A stretch of 52,374 nt of DNA from Bacillus pseudomycoides (lineage in GTDB: Bacteria > Bacillota > Bacilli > Bacillales > Bacillaceae_G): assembly GCF_002551005.1 (NCBI RefSeq), contig NZ_NVOY01000001.1, positions 1-52,374 on the forward strand, in the 5' to 3' direction. The notes beneath the pieces were generated by a model. The model was given only the letters and a program-made list of their open reading frames with translations. It was not told where the DNA came from and made no database searches. Below are positions 1-7,817 of the stretch, piece after piece (within the stretch, counting starts at the first letter, position 1; every line of letters begins with the position of its first letter). The position numbers were made by a program, and so were the translations under genes.

Positions 1-195
1 ATCATGCTTGGCATTTGATTATTTTCCATTATCGGCATTATATTTGGTATTTGACTATTTTCCATGATTGGCATTATATTTTGCGGTTGATTACTTTCCA
101 TCATTGACATTACCTTCTGTATTTGACTGTTTTCCATAATTGGCATCACGTTTGGCATTTGGCTGTTTTCCATGATTGGCACCGTAATATTAGGT
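1..195 (-). repeat. 36-bp tandem repeat inside safA (12-residue unit)
   Basis: The motif ttttccat recurs at about 22, 58, 94, 130 and 166, an exact 36-bp period. On the coding strand it gives degenerate copies of a Met/Asn/Gln-rich 12-residue unit (MPIMENSQMPNV-like). The tract continues past the left edge of the window. Confidence 0.85.
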
Positions 196-1079
196 GGGAG
201 TACTTGCGGGATTTCTTTTGTGACATCGGGCATAACAACATTACTTACATTTTCTTTCTTCACTTCTGGGGCAACGATATTACTTACATTTTCTTTCTTC
301 ACTTCTGGGGCTACAATATTACTTACATTTTCTTTCTTTACTTCTGGAGCAACAATATTACTTACATTTTCTTTCTTCACTTCTGGAGCAACGATATTAC
401 TTACATTTTCTTTTTTAACTTCTGGAGCAACGACATTACTTCCTTTCATTTTATTTACTTGCGGAGCAATTAAGTCGTTCCCTTTTTTAATAATATCTGC
501 AATTTTATATCCTTTTGCGGGTTTAACCGGTGATTGCGGTGGCTGTGGTAAAATGTTTACGGAAAACTTTGTGCTCTCTTTTTGTTTCTCCGCTTTACTA
601 ACAGTCGGTTGCTTTTCAATAATAGGTTGTTTTTCCACTGGCTTCTCTTTTTGGATAGGTTGCTCCTTTTGCACTTCTTTTTGTATAGGCTGTTCCTTAA
701 GAATAGGCTGTTCTTTTTGCACTTCCTTTTGCGCTTTTACTTGCATTTCCTTCTGCACTTTTTGTACTGCCGGCTGTTCTGTAATCGGCCCAGCTTGCGG
801 AGTCATTTCTTCCTCTTCTTCTATACCAAGCGTTTTCGGTGTTACTGGAAATTCCTTTTGCTGTACTTCTTTTACATATTCTTTTGGAGGGACTGAACCA
901 GCACCTGGATTTTTTTTAATCGGAACACCGTTAGATGGTACTTTAATCTTCATGCCTGGCATAATTAAATCTGGATTACTAAGCTGTGTATTCGCTTGTT
1001 TCAATACGTCAAAATCCACCCCGTACTTTTTCGCAATTTTCCAAAGGGTATCCCCTTTTTGCACGATATGAATTTTCAA
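1..1079 (-). CDS. safA: SafA, spore coat morphogenetic protein (5' part, cut by window edge)
   Basis: About 359 N-terminal residues are visible; the 3' end lies beyond base 1. The protein starts with a LysM peptidoglycan-binding domain (about residues 3-47, VQKGDTLWKIAKKYG). A Lys/Gln/Glu-rich linker follows, then two tandem repeat tracts: a 13-residue unit around NIVAPEVKKENVS (six copies) and a 12-residue unit around MPIMENSQMPNV (at least five copies, running off the window). The start is a TTG at 1077-1079, chosen because a strong AGGAGGGGG ribosome site precedes it and the LysM domain begins at once; no in-frame ATG fits. In B. subtilis SafA is targeted to the forespore surface, recruits inner-coat proteins and works with SpoVID, also encoded here. 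Location beside nadA matches B. subtilis. Function is by family; repeat roles are unknown. Confidence 0.93.
   Translation of the reverse strand, partial: MKIHIVQKGDTLWKIAKKYGVDFDVLKQANTQLSNPDLIMPGMKIKVPSNGVPIKKNPGAGSVPPKEYVKEVQQKEFPVTPKTLGIEEEEEMTPQAGPITEQPAVQKVQKEMQVKAQKEVQKEQPILKEQPIQKEVQKEQPIQKEKPVEKQPIIEKQPTVSKAEKQKESTKFSVNILPQPPQSPVKPAKGYKIADIIKKGNDLIAPQVNKMKGSNVVAPEVKKENVSNIVAPEVKKENVSNIVAPEVKKENVSNIVAPEVKKENVSNIVAPEVKKENVSNVVMPDVTKEIPQVLPPNITVPIMENSQMPNVMPIMENSQIQKVMSMMESNQPQNIMPIMENSQIPNIMPIMENNQMPSM
239..474 (-). repeat. 39-bp tandem repeat inside safA (13-residue unit)
   Basis: The motif ttacttacat begins at 241, 280, 319, 358 and 397, with a diverged copy (ttacttcctt) at 436: six units, exact 39-bp period. 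The central units are almost identical at DNA level, which suggests recent expansion or homogenisation. The encoded unit is NIVAPEVKKENVS. Confidence 0.9.
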
Positions 1080-1109
1080 ATTTTCCCCCTCCTGTATAAC
1101 TTATCTATA

Positions 1110-1420
1110 TTGAACTCCCCCCACTTATCGGTTACCGCCACTTGAAGTGGGGGATTCCAGTACCTCTTGCTCCGATGACAACAGGTTCCGAAACCTCCTC
1201 CGTTCAACAAGAGAAGCTCTCTATACCGTCAATCCGAAGTATCCATAGATGACCCATCTCCGCCCCTGTATAAGCAGACAAAAAAAGGTACGCCCTCTTC
1301 CAGCGGCATAGAGGAGAGAACACAAGGCAAGGCAATGCACCCAGCTCCTAGACCACATCATCTGCTCTGGCGAAGGGAGTAAAAGACTGGTACCCTGTGT
1401 TCTAATAGGTTTTCTTCATT
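1110..1420 (-). ncRNA. Candidate omega-RNA-like structured RNA
   Basis: Read on the minus strand, this is the GC-richer half of the element. It holds nested perfect stems: AGAACACA with TGTGTTCT (about 85 nt enclosed), CTCTTG with CAAGAG around a TCGG-loop hairpin, and a terminal CCCCCACTT/AAGTGGGGG stem. In TnpB elements the guide RNA scaffold occupies the last 100-200 nt before the right end and the guide is the flanking DNA. Here that flank would be the safA leader starting TATAGATAAG. Expression is not shown. Confidence 0.45.
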
Positions 1421-1640
1421 TTACTTCTTCACCACAAAAAGAACGTTAGTTCTCCTTTATCTCTATTTTATACAAACCAGGAAGCGATTCTAATAAAAAT
1501 ATTAGATTTTTCAAAAAATACATTCACATGAAAATCAGGTAGAAAAAGGAGAAGCAAGAAAGCCCCCGTTCATTCCCTCCTTACCACTGGGTTCTGCCCT
1601 TCACACGGTTGAAGAAGGGTTCTTCTGGGATAAAATGATA
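1110..1640 (-). mobile_element. Non-coding IS200/IS605-like element with omega-RNA-like fold (no transposase)
   Basis: No plausible gene lies in this stretch, but it is strongly structured when read on the minus strand. One end (about 1575-1635) has an imperfect palindrome, GAAGAACCCTTCTTC, overlapping a second hairpin CCCTTC/GAAGGG. The other end (1110-1150) has the stem CCCCCACTT/AAGTGGGGG with inner CCACTTCAAGTGG, closing in AGTTCAA. This is the usual style of subterminal palindromes in IS200/IS605 elements and of the 3' end of TnpB omega RNAs. Further stems are AGAACACA/TGTGTTCT and CTCTTG/CAAGAG around AGGTT-TCGG-AACCT. The family call is from recalled end features, not a search; exact ends are uncertain by several bases. 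Confidence 0.6.
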
Positions 1641-1711
1641 AAAACGGGTATAAACACAATGATTGCTTCACCACAATGTATGCTCATAAAAGCAAAATTA
1701 TGTACAAAAGA

Positions 1712-1738
1712 AAAAGCAACGGAAATCCGTTGCTTTTA
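1712..1738 (-). terminator. Terminator of the nadBCA operon
   Basis: A stem AAAGCAACGG/CCGTTGCTTT with a short loop is followed on the minus strand by a T-rich run, overlapping the nadA stop codon. Confidence 0.85.
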
Positions 1739-2842
1739 TACTCGCTCTAACATTCTGTTTAATGCAAGTACCGCTTCTTTCGTTACCTTTTTATCTACTT
1801 CAATTACATTTACATGTTCACCGCGCAAAGTTGCTTCCAGTGCCCATAGTAAATGTGGTAAATCGATACGATTCATCGTTAAGCATGGACACATAAATGG
1901 ATTTAATGAAATAATTTCTTTATCCGGGTGCTGCTGAATAATACGATTAACTAAGTTCATTTCTGTACCGATTGCCCACTTGCTTCCAGACGGAGCTTTT
2001 TCAATCATATCAATAATATATTTTGTTGAGCCTGCATAATCAGAAGCTACAACAACTTCATAACAGCATTCCGGATGAACAATAATATTCATATCCGGAT
2101 GATTTGCCCTTACACTTTCGATATTTTTCAAAGTAAAATTTTGATGAACGGAACAGTGTCCTTTCCATAAAATCACTTGAATATCTTCCATATTCCCATC
2201 GTATTCTAATGAATCTGTATGTGGATCCCAAACCGCCATGTTTTCTAACGGTACACCAAGGTCATATGCTGTATTACGTCCTAAATGCTGATCAGGTAAG
2301 AATAAAATTCGCTCTTTTTGTGTAAACGCCCATTTTACCATTTCTTTCGCATTCGAAGATGTAACTGTCGCGCCGCCGTTTCGGCCGCAAAATGCTTTAA
2401 TCGCAGCTGTTGAATTTACATAGGTTAATGGAAGCATTGTCTCTCCAAATAATTGTTGTAATTCCTTCCAAGCTCTCTCTGTTTGTTCAATATCAGCCAT
2501 ATCAGCCATAGAACAACCAGCTCGCATATCAGGAAGAATAACAATTTGTTCATCTGTTGTTAGCATATCCGCTGTCTCTGCCATAAAGTGAACACCGCAA
2601 AATACAATATACTTTGCCTCTTTATTACGCGCTGCTACTTGGGCAAGCTGCAAAGAGTCTCCTATTGAGTCTGAAAACTGAACGACCTCATCTTTTTGGT
2701 AATGATGTCCTGGTATAAAAAGCTTTTCCCCCAACTTTTCTTTAATTTCACGCACACGCGCTTCCATCTCTTCGATTGACATTGTTCCATAACGCTTTGG
2801 TAACATCGTTTCAATCGGTTGCACTGTTTCTAAAATATTCAT
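1736..2842 (-). CDS. nadA: Quinolinate synthase NadA
   Basis: Cytosolic enzyme that condenses iminoaspartate with dihydroxyacetone phosphate to quinolinate, the second step of de novo NAD synthesis. The 368-residue protein shows the three cysteines that bind the [4Fe-4S] cluster in B. subtilis NadA: C110 (RAGCSMADM), C230 (WKGHCSVH) and C320 (PFMCPCLTM). The HHYQKDE motif near residue 46 binds substrate in the family. The ATG follows a GAGGGGGA ribosome site. It is last in nadB-nadC-nadA, 25 bp after nadC, and ends in a clear terminator. The nearby nifS cysteine desulfurase probably supplies sulfur for its cluster. Confidence 0.97.
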   Translation of the reverse strand: MNILETVQPIETMLPKRYGTMSIEEMEARVREIKEKLGEKLFIPGHHYQKDEVVQFSDSIGDSLQLAQVAARNKEAKYIVFCGVHFMAETADMLTTDEQIVILPDMRAGCSMADMADIEQTERAWKELQQLFGETMLPLTYVNSTAAIKAFCGRNGGATVTSSNAKEMVKWAFTQKERILFLPDQHLGRNTAYDLGVPLENMAVWDPHTDSLEYDGNMEDIQVILWKGHCSVHQNFTLKNIESVRANHPDMNIIVHPECCYEVVVASDYAGSTKYIIDMIEKAPSGSKWAIGTEMNLVNRIIQQHPDKEIISLNPFMCPCLTMNRIDLPHLLWALEATLRGEHVNVIEVDKKVTKEAVLALNRMLERV

Positions 2843-2867
2843 CAGTGAAGTCCCCCTCTTCCCTCAA

Positions 2868-3701
2868 TCACACTTCAATATTGAAACTAATATCTAACGC
2901 TTTAACAGAATGAGTTAACAACCCTAACGAAATGTAATCCACACCTGTTTGACCATACTTTGCTACATTTTCCATCGTGATCCCACCTGAAGCCTCTGTA
3001 ACAATTGCGCTTGGAACGAGCTTACAATATTCACGTACTTCTTCTGGCGTACGATTATCAAACATAATAATGTCTGCCCCGGCAGAAACTGCTTCTAATA
3101 CTTGTTCTTCCGTCGCTGTTTCTACTTCTACTTTCACCATGTGTCCCAGCTGTTCTTTCACCGCTGTTACCGCTTTTGTAATCGACCCAGCAAATGCAAT
3201 ATGATTATCTTTAATCATGACACCGTCGTATAACCCAAAACGATGATTATAACCGCCGCCGCATACGACGGCATATTTATCAAACATACGAAGCCCTGGC
3301 ATCGTTTTTCTCGTATCACAAATGCGCGTATGATTGCTCCCTAATGCCGTAACCGCTTTTCTTGTCATCGTCGCAGCGCCGCTCATACGCTGAATAACAT
3401 TTAACACAACACGCTCAGCTGTTAATAAAGACGCAATCGGCCCCTGTACAGTAGCAAGGATTTCTCCAGTTGTTACTATGTCCCCGTCTTTTTTATGAAG
3501 TGTGACTTCAATTCGATGATCTAATAATGCAAAACCTTCCTTAATTACATCTGCTCCTGCAAACACACCTGTATCTTTGACCAGAAACGTTCCCTTTGCT
3601 TGCAGATCGTTTGGAAAAATAAGCTGCGATGTTACGTCTCGCTCCCCAATATCTTCTAGAAAAAATTGTTTCAATGCCTCTTTTACTTTTAACGCATTCA
3701 T
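2868..3701 (-). CDS. nadC: Quinolinate phosphoribosyltransferase NadC
   Basis: Converts quinolinate and PRPP to nicotinate mononucleotide, releasing CO2 and pyrophosphate, in the third step of de novo NAD synthesis. At 277 residues it has normal length. The type II PRTase layout is visible: N-terminal open-face domain, then the barrel with RICDTRKTMPGLR and GGGYNHRFGL, KDNH in the core, and VEVETATEEQ and IMFDNRTPEEVR later. The ATG follows an AGAGGGG site. It lies between nadB (15 bp) and nadA (25 bp), so the three are probably co-transcribed and repressed by NadR. Confidence 0.97.
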   Translation of the reverse strand: MNALKVKEALKQFFLEDIGERDVTSQLIFPNDLQAKGTFLVKDTGVFAGADVIKEGFALLDHRIEVTLHKKDGDIVTTGEILATVQGPIASLLTAERVVLNVIQRMSGAATMTRKAVTALGSNHTRICDTRKTMPGLRMFDKYAVVCGGGYNHRFGLYDGVMIKDNHIAFAGSITKAVTAVKEQLGHMVKVEVETATEEQVLEAVSAGADIIMFDNRTPEEVREYCKLVPSAIVTEASGGITMENVAKYGQTGVDYISLGLLTHSVKALDISFNIEV

Positions 3702-3716
3702 AGTACCCCTCTTTTC

Positions 3717-5243
3717 TTACGCGAATCGCAATACATTCTTTCTCATCACAATTTCATGTGTCTTATTACTACGATTTGGAAAGTCACTGCGATAATGACC
3801 GCCGATACTCTCTTTTCTTTGCAGTGCAGCTTTTGTTAGTAACTGACAAACCGTTAACATATTGATAATTGTTATTTCCTCATTTGTAAGATTTTCATAT
3901 GGAAACAGTTTGTTATATGTTCCATACTGTTCTAACCATTGCTTCGCATACAATAAGCCTTCTTCTGTGCGAACAATTCCAACGTAATCCATCATCATCT
4001 CTTGTATTTCTTCTTTTTTTGGTAATTTTATTTGTTGTAGATCACCTTTCACTATTTCATTGTTACCCACGATTCGCGGCCTACTATTTTCTAAAATGTG
4101 TTCTCCGACACGTTTTCCAAATACAAGACCTTCTAATAATGAATTACTCGCAAGGCGATTGGCACCATGTACACCATTACATGCCACTTCGCCAACTGCA
4201 TATAAACAATTAATTGACGTTTCCCCGTCACAATTTGTTTTTACACCACCCATATGAAAATGAGCGCCTGGTACAACTGGAATAAAATTATCCTGAATAG
4301 CCACGCCATGTTTTTCACATAAAAAAGCGACCGTTGGAAACCGTTCTTCAAAATTTGCAATAGATGATATATCTAAGTGCACCCTTTCACCTGCTAACAT
4401 TTGTTCATGAATGGCACGCGCAACTACATCACGCGGTGCAAGGTCTTGTTGTTCATGAACATTCGTCATAAAGCGCTCTCCTTTTCCATTTCGAAGAATA
4501 GCTCCTTCTCCGCGTACCGCTTCTGATACAAGGCCGCAGCAAGCACCGTTTACATGCAACATCGTTGGATGGAACTGTACAAATTCTAAATCAACAAGCT
4601 CTCCGCCAGCTCGATATACCATCGCTAAGCCATCACCTGTAACAGTACAATCATTAGAAGTAAATGCATACAGTCCTCCAATACCACCCGTTGCCAATAC
4701 GACACTCTGTGCGTAATACTTTTGTATATTCCCTTCACTATCACGTGCTATAACACCGTGACAAGTTTGATTTTCTATTATAAAATCCAAGACCATTACA
4801 TGTTCAACAACTGTTACATATGGAAGTACTTGCTCTGCAAGATGTGCTAATAAATTTTTCCCGGTTGCATCCCCGCCCGCATGTAAAATACGGCGTTTTC
4901 GATGCGCTCCTTCTTTTCCAAGGTGCAGTCCTCGTTCATCACCGTCAAAGCGCATCCCGTTATTTAATAATGTTTGCATTTCTCGCGTTCCATGCTCTAC
5001 TAAATAGCGAACCGCTTCCAGATTGTTATAATGGCATCCTGCTGTAAGCGTATCTTCATAGTGGTCGTCTGGATGATCAGTTGAAGCAACCGCAGCTGCA
5101 ATCCCGCCTTGTGCTAAATTTGTATTGTTGTTTCGCCCTGTTTTCTTTGTGATAATCATCACATTCTTTTCGTGGCAAATAGTTTGTGCAACGCGCAGCG
5201 CCGCAACCCCGCTTCCGATAATTAAGACATCTGCATTTGGCAT
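3717..5243 (-). CDS. nadB: L-aspartate oxidase NadB
   Basis: FAD enzyme that oxidises L-aspartate to iminoaspartate, the first committed step of de novo NAD synthesis. The N-terminal dinucleotide-binding motif VLIIGSGVAALR and the succinate dehydrogenase-like flavoprotein signatures (NTNLAQGGIAAAV, GGDATGKNLL, RDVVARAI, GGVKTNCDGETS, EVACNGVHGANRLASNSLLE) are all present. An ATG at 5249 is also possible, but the AGGGGG ribosome site sits only two bases before it and eight bases before the ATG at 5243, so 5243 is preferred. First gene of nadBCA, divergent from nifS-nadR. Confidence 0.95.
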   Translation of the reverse strand: MPNADVLIIGSGVAALRVAQTICHEKNVMIITKKTGRNNNTNLAQGGIAAAVASTDHPDDHYEDTLTAGCHYNNLEAVRYLVEHGTREMQTLLNNGMRFDGDERGLHLGKEGAHRKRRILHAGGDATGKNLLAHLAEQVLPYVTVVEHVMVLDFIIENQTCHGVIARDSEGNIQKYYAQSVVLATGGIGGLYAFTSNDCTVTGDGLAMVYRAGGELVDLEFVQFHPTMLHVNGACCGLVSEAVRGEGAILRNGKGERFMTNVHEQQDLAPRDVVARAIHEQMLAGERVHLDISSIANFEERFPTVAFLCEKHGVAIQDNFIPVVPGAHFHMGGVKTNCDGETSINCLYAVGEVACNGVHGANRLASNSLLEGLVFGKRVGEHILENSRPRIVGNNEIVKGDLQQIKLPKKEEIQEMMMDYVGIVRTEEGLLYAKQWLEQYGTYNKLFPYENLTNEEITIINMLTVCQLLTKAALQRKESIGGHYRSDFPNRSNKTHEIVMRKNVLRFA

Positions 5244-5274
5244 TTTCATTGCCCCCTACTTTACACTTTTCAAC

Positions 5275-5284
5275 TGTCTTGACA
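5275..5284. promoter_or_regulatory. Candidate NadR operator between nadBCA and nifS-nadR
   Basis: The 118-bp divergent gap holds an inverted repeat TGTC-tt-GACA. On the plus strand its right half forms the -35 box TTGACA (5279-5284) of a likely nifS promoter with TAAAAT 18 bp later. On the minus strand it would lie just after the -10 region of nadB, so one bound repressor could block both transcripts. The NadR assignment is inferred from position beside nadR. Confidence 0.5.
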
Positions 5285-5367
5285 CCTATATTTACATATA
5301 TTTAAAATAATAACAAGAACTTTTTAGAAAACGACAAGAAAATCTTATACAGAAAGGGCTACGCTCT

Positions 5368-6510
5368 ATGATATATATGGACTATGCTGCAACAACACCT
5401 ATGAGTAAAGAAGCATTAGAGACATACACAAAAGCTGCTGAACGTTATTTTGGAAACGAACAAAGCTTACACGATATTGGCGGAACTGCCTCCTCTTTGT
5501 TGCAATCTTGCCGCCAAACATTGGCGACGATGATCGGCGGGAAAGAACAAGGTGTTTTTTTTACGAGCGGCGGATCTGAATCGAACTATCTTGCCATTCA
5601 ATCATTACTAAATACTCGAAATGGCAAACATATTGTTACAACACCTATGGAACATGCATCAATCCGAAATTATTTTCGCCTTCTTCAAAAGCAGGGCTAT
5701 GAAATTACTGAAATTCCGGTTGATTCCTTTGGCATGATTCGACTTGAAGAACTCGAGCGCGCGATTACAAAACAAACCGTACTTGTAAGCATTCAACATG
5801 GAAACTCTGAAATCGGTACGATGCAACCAATTGCCGAAATTGGAGCTATTCTCAAAAAACATAACGTCTTATTTCATACAGATTGCGTACAAACATTTGG
5901 AAAAATACCGATTCATGTAGAAGAAATGAATATTGATAGCCTCTCTGTTTCAGCGCATAAAATTTATGGGCCGAAAGGAGTCGGCGCATGCTATATCAAT
6001 CCGCAAGTTCGTTGGGGAGAAATGTTTCCAGGAACCTCTCATGAAAGAGGATTTCGCCCCGGCACCGTGAATGTCCCGGGCATCGCTTCGTTTATTACAG
6101 CGGCGCAGCTCATATTACAAAACTATCAAGAGAAAATGGGCCGTTTACAGGAATACCGAACATACTTTATCAAGCAATTACAGGCTCTTTCACCCGAAAT
6201 ACAAATTGAAGGTCATTCTACTTCTTGTTTACCGCATATCATTGGGGTTACAATAAAAGGAATAGAAGGTCAGTATACAATGCTAGAGTGCAATCGTCGC
6301 GGCATTGCGATTTCAACAGGAAGCGCTTGTCAAATTGGAAAACAAGAGCCTTCTAAAACGATGCTTGCGATTGGCAAAGAATATGACGAGGCGAAGCAAT
6401 ATGTCCGTTTTTCATTCGGACAACAAACAACAATAGAACACATCGATGCAACGATTCATGCAATTGCAGAAGTTAGAAATCAATTCAATAGAGGTGTTAA
6501 TAGAAAATGA
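5368..6510 (+). CDS. nifS: Cysteine desulfurase NifS (NAD-cluster type)
   Basis: PLP enzyme that takes sulfur from cysteine and passes it as a persulfide for Fe-S assembly. The PLP lysine is K198 in SVSAHKIYGPKG; the active-site cysteine is C321 in STGSACQIGKQEPS; the N-terminal YMDYAATTP is typical of class V aminotransferase folds. At 380 residues it is normal. It overlaps nadR by 4 bp (ATGA) and diverges from nadBCA, which fits the B. subtilis role of this paralogue in activating NadA. Confidence 0.94.
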   Translation: MIYMDYAATTPMSKEALETYTKAAERYFGNEQSLHDIGGTASSLLQSCRQTLATMIGGKEQGVFFTSGGSESNYLAIQSLLNTRNGKHIVTTPMEHASIRNYFRLLQKQGYEITEIPVDSFGMIRLEELERAITKQTVLVSIQHGNSEIGTMQPIAEIGAILKKHNVLFHTDCVQTFGKIPIHVEEMNIDSLSVSAHKIYGPKGVGACYINPQVRWGEMFPGTSHERGFRPGTVNVPGIASFITAAQLILQNYQEKMGRLQEYRTYFIKQLQALSPEIQIEGHSTSCLPHIIGVTIKGIEGQYTMLECNRRGIAISTGSACQIGKQEPSKTMLAIGKEYDEAKQYVRFSFGQQTTIEHIDATIHAIAEVRNQFNRGVNRK

Positions 6511-7049
6511 ATCAAAATGATCAAAAAAAAATTTTAGGTGAGGAAAGAAGACAGCTCATTTTAGAATGGCTCCTCGCTGCAAATAAACCATTGTCCGGCA
6601 GTGAATTAGCAAAGAAAACAAACGTAAGCCGCCAAGTTATTGTACAAGATATTTCTTTATTAAAAGCACGAAACGAACCTATTATTGCAACAGCGCAAGG
6701 ATATTTATATTTGAAACCAACAGAAAAACAACATACCTTTGAGCGTATCATTGTTTGTCAGCATCAGCCAAATGAAGTTCGTAAAGAACTCACGCTGCTT
6801 GTAGACCATGGCGTTACAATTAAAGACGTAAAAGTGGAACATCCAGTATACGGAGATTTAACAGCTTCTATTATGGTAAGCAATCGCTTTGAAATTGAGC
6901 AGTATTTAAGCAAGATTGAAAAAACAAATGCAACTTACTTATCACAGCTTACAAATGGGATTCATTTGCATACAATTGAAGCAGATTCGCTAGAAAAGTT
7001 AAATGCTGCTTGTGAGGCGTTAGACCAGGCCGGATTTCTTGTTCATTAA
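6507..7049 (+). CDS. nadR: NadR (YrxA/NiaR), NAD biosynthesis repressor
   Basis: Transcriptional repressor that senses nicotinate and controls nadBCA and nifS in B. subtilis. The first 70 residues form a winged HTH of the biotin-repressor type (GSELAKKTNVSRQVIVQDISLL); the rest is a 3H domain with the conserved histidines (CQHQPNEV, VEHPVYGDL, NGIHLHTIEA) that bind metal and ligand in the family. At 180 residues it is full length. Its start overlaps the nifS stop, so the two are co-expressed and nadR is probably autoregulated. Confidence 0.93.
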   Translation: MNQNDQKKILGEERRQLILEWLLAANKPLSGSELAKKTNVSRQVIVQDISLLKARNEPIIATAQGYLYLKPTEKQHTFERIIVCQHQPNEVRKELTLLVDHGVTIKDVKVEHPVYGDLTASIMVSNRFEIEQYLSKIEKTNATYLSQLTNGIHLHTIEADSLEKLNAACEALDQAGFLVH

Positions 7050-7088
7050 AAAACGCACAGAGAATTTTACTTTCTCTGTGCGTTTTTT
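7048..7088 (+). terminator. Terminator of nifS-nadR
   Basis: Long stem AAAACGCACAGAGA/TCTCTGTGCGTTTT followed by T residues, directly after the nadR stop codon. Confidence 0.9.
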
Positions 7089-7136
7089 ATTTTCATCATG
7101 CTACAATAGAAAAAATAGTGGGAAGGGAGAAAATAT

Positions 7137-7784
7137 ATGGGAATCGAACTTATTCATTTTAGCATCGGGAAGCCAAAAACAATGCAATATGCAGAAGATA
7201 AAGAAATGACAAGCGGCATTTGTAAACAGCTTGTTGAAGATGCTTTTTTATCAACAGATGGATTTCGAGGAGACGGTGTTGCGGACTTACGCTTTCACGG
7301 CGGGCCTGATCGTGCCGTTTGTGTTTATCCTTATGAACATTATGATTTGTGGGAAACCGAGTTTCGTACATCACTTCCTTCATCTGCATTTGGGGAGAAT
7401 GTAACAGTTACAAATATGCTAGAACAAGATGTTTGTATTGGAGACATTTATCAACTCGGAGAGGCAATTGTTCAAGTGACGCAAGCAAGAATTCCATGCA
7501 GTACAATTTCGAAACGACTCGGTATTCCTAGCATCTTACCTCGCATTATTGAAACTGGCTACACAGGATACTTATGCCGCGTTCTGCAGGAAGGAACGGT
7601 CCGTAAAGATTCACAAATTACATTGCTCGAACGTCATCCGCACCAAGTTTCCATTTTATTTGCGAATGAAATCTATTTCCGGGGGAAAAAAGATATAGAG
7701 GGAATGAAAAAGATTATTGCCGTTCCTGAACTCGCAGAAGATTGGCGAAAATCATTAATGACACGACTTGAGAAATTAACTTAA
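7137..7784 (+). CDS. MOSC-domain protein (YiiM-like)
   Basis: A 215-residue MOSC-family protein. These domains occur in molybdenum-cofactor sulfurases and in YiiM-type reductases acting on N-hydroxylated compounds. Seen here: the FRGDGVADLRFHGGPDRAVCVYPYEHY block, AFGENVTVTNMLEQDVCIGDIYQLG, and the conserved cysteine in QARIPCSTISKR. The ATG follows GGGAAGGGAG. It stands alone between two terminators, and its exact substrate cannot be told from sequence. Confidence 0.85.
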   Translation: MGIELIHFSIGKPKTMQYAEDKEMTSGICKQLVEDAFLSTDGFRGDGVADLRFHGGPDRAVCVYPYEHYDLWETEFRTSLPSSAFGENVTVTNMLEQDVCIGDIYQLGEAIVQVTQARIPCSTISKRLGIPSILPRIIETGYTGYLCRVLQEGTVRKDSQITLLERHPHQVSILFANEIYFRGKKDIEGMKKIIAVPELAEDWRKSLMTRLEKLT

Positions 7785-7816
7785 AGAATCCCAATGCATA
7801 CGCAATGGGATTCTTT
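7783..7816. terminator. Bidirectional terminator between MOSC gene and pheA
   Basis: Stem AAAGAATCCCAATGC/GCATTGGGATTCTTT with T-rich flanks both ways, placed between two convergent genes. Confidence 0.85.
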
Positions 7817-7817
7817 T

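Noticed and set aside
1-475. Regular 36-39 bp repeats looking like a CRISPR array
   Set aside because: Repeats are contiguous with no unique spacers and keep one reading frame; they encode SafA repeat peptides.
123-1071. Plus-strand open frames opposite safA
   Set aside because: They are low-complexity Phe/Ser/Thr-rich shadows of safA, with no ribosome sites or family features.
1635-1937. Plus-strand frame overlapping the nadA end
   Set aside because: It runs through the nadA terminator and antisense to nadA; no domain or ribosome site.
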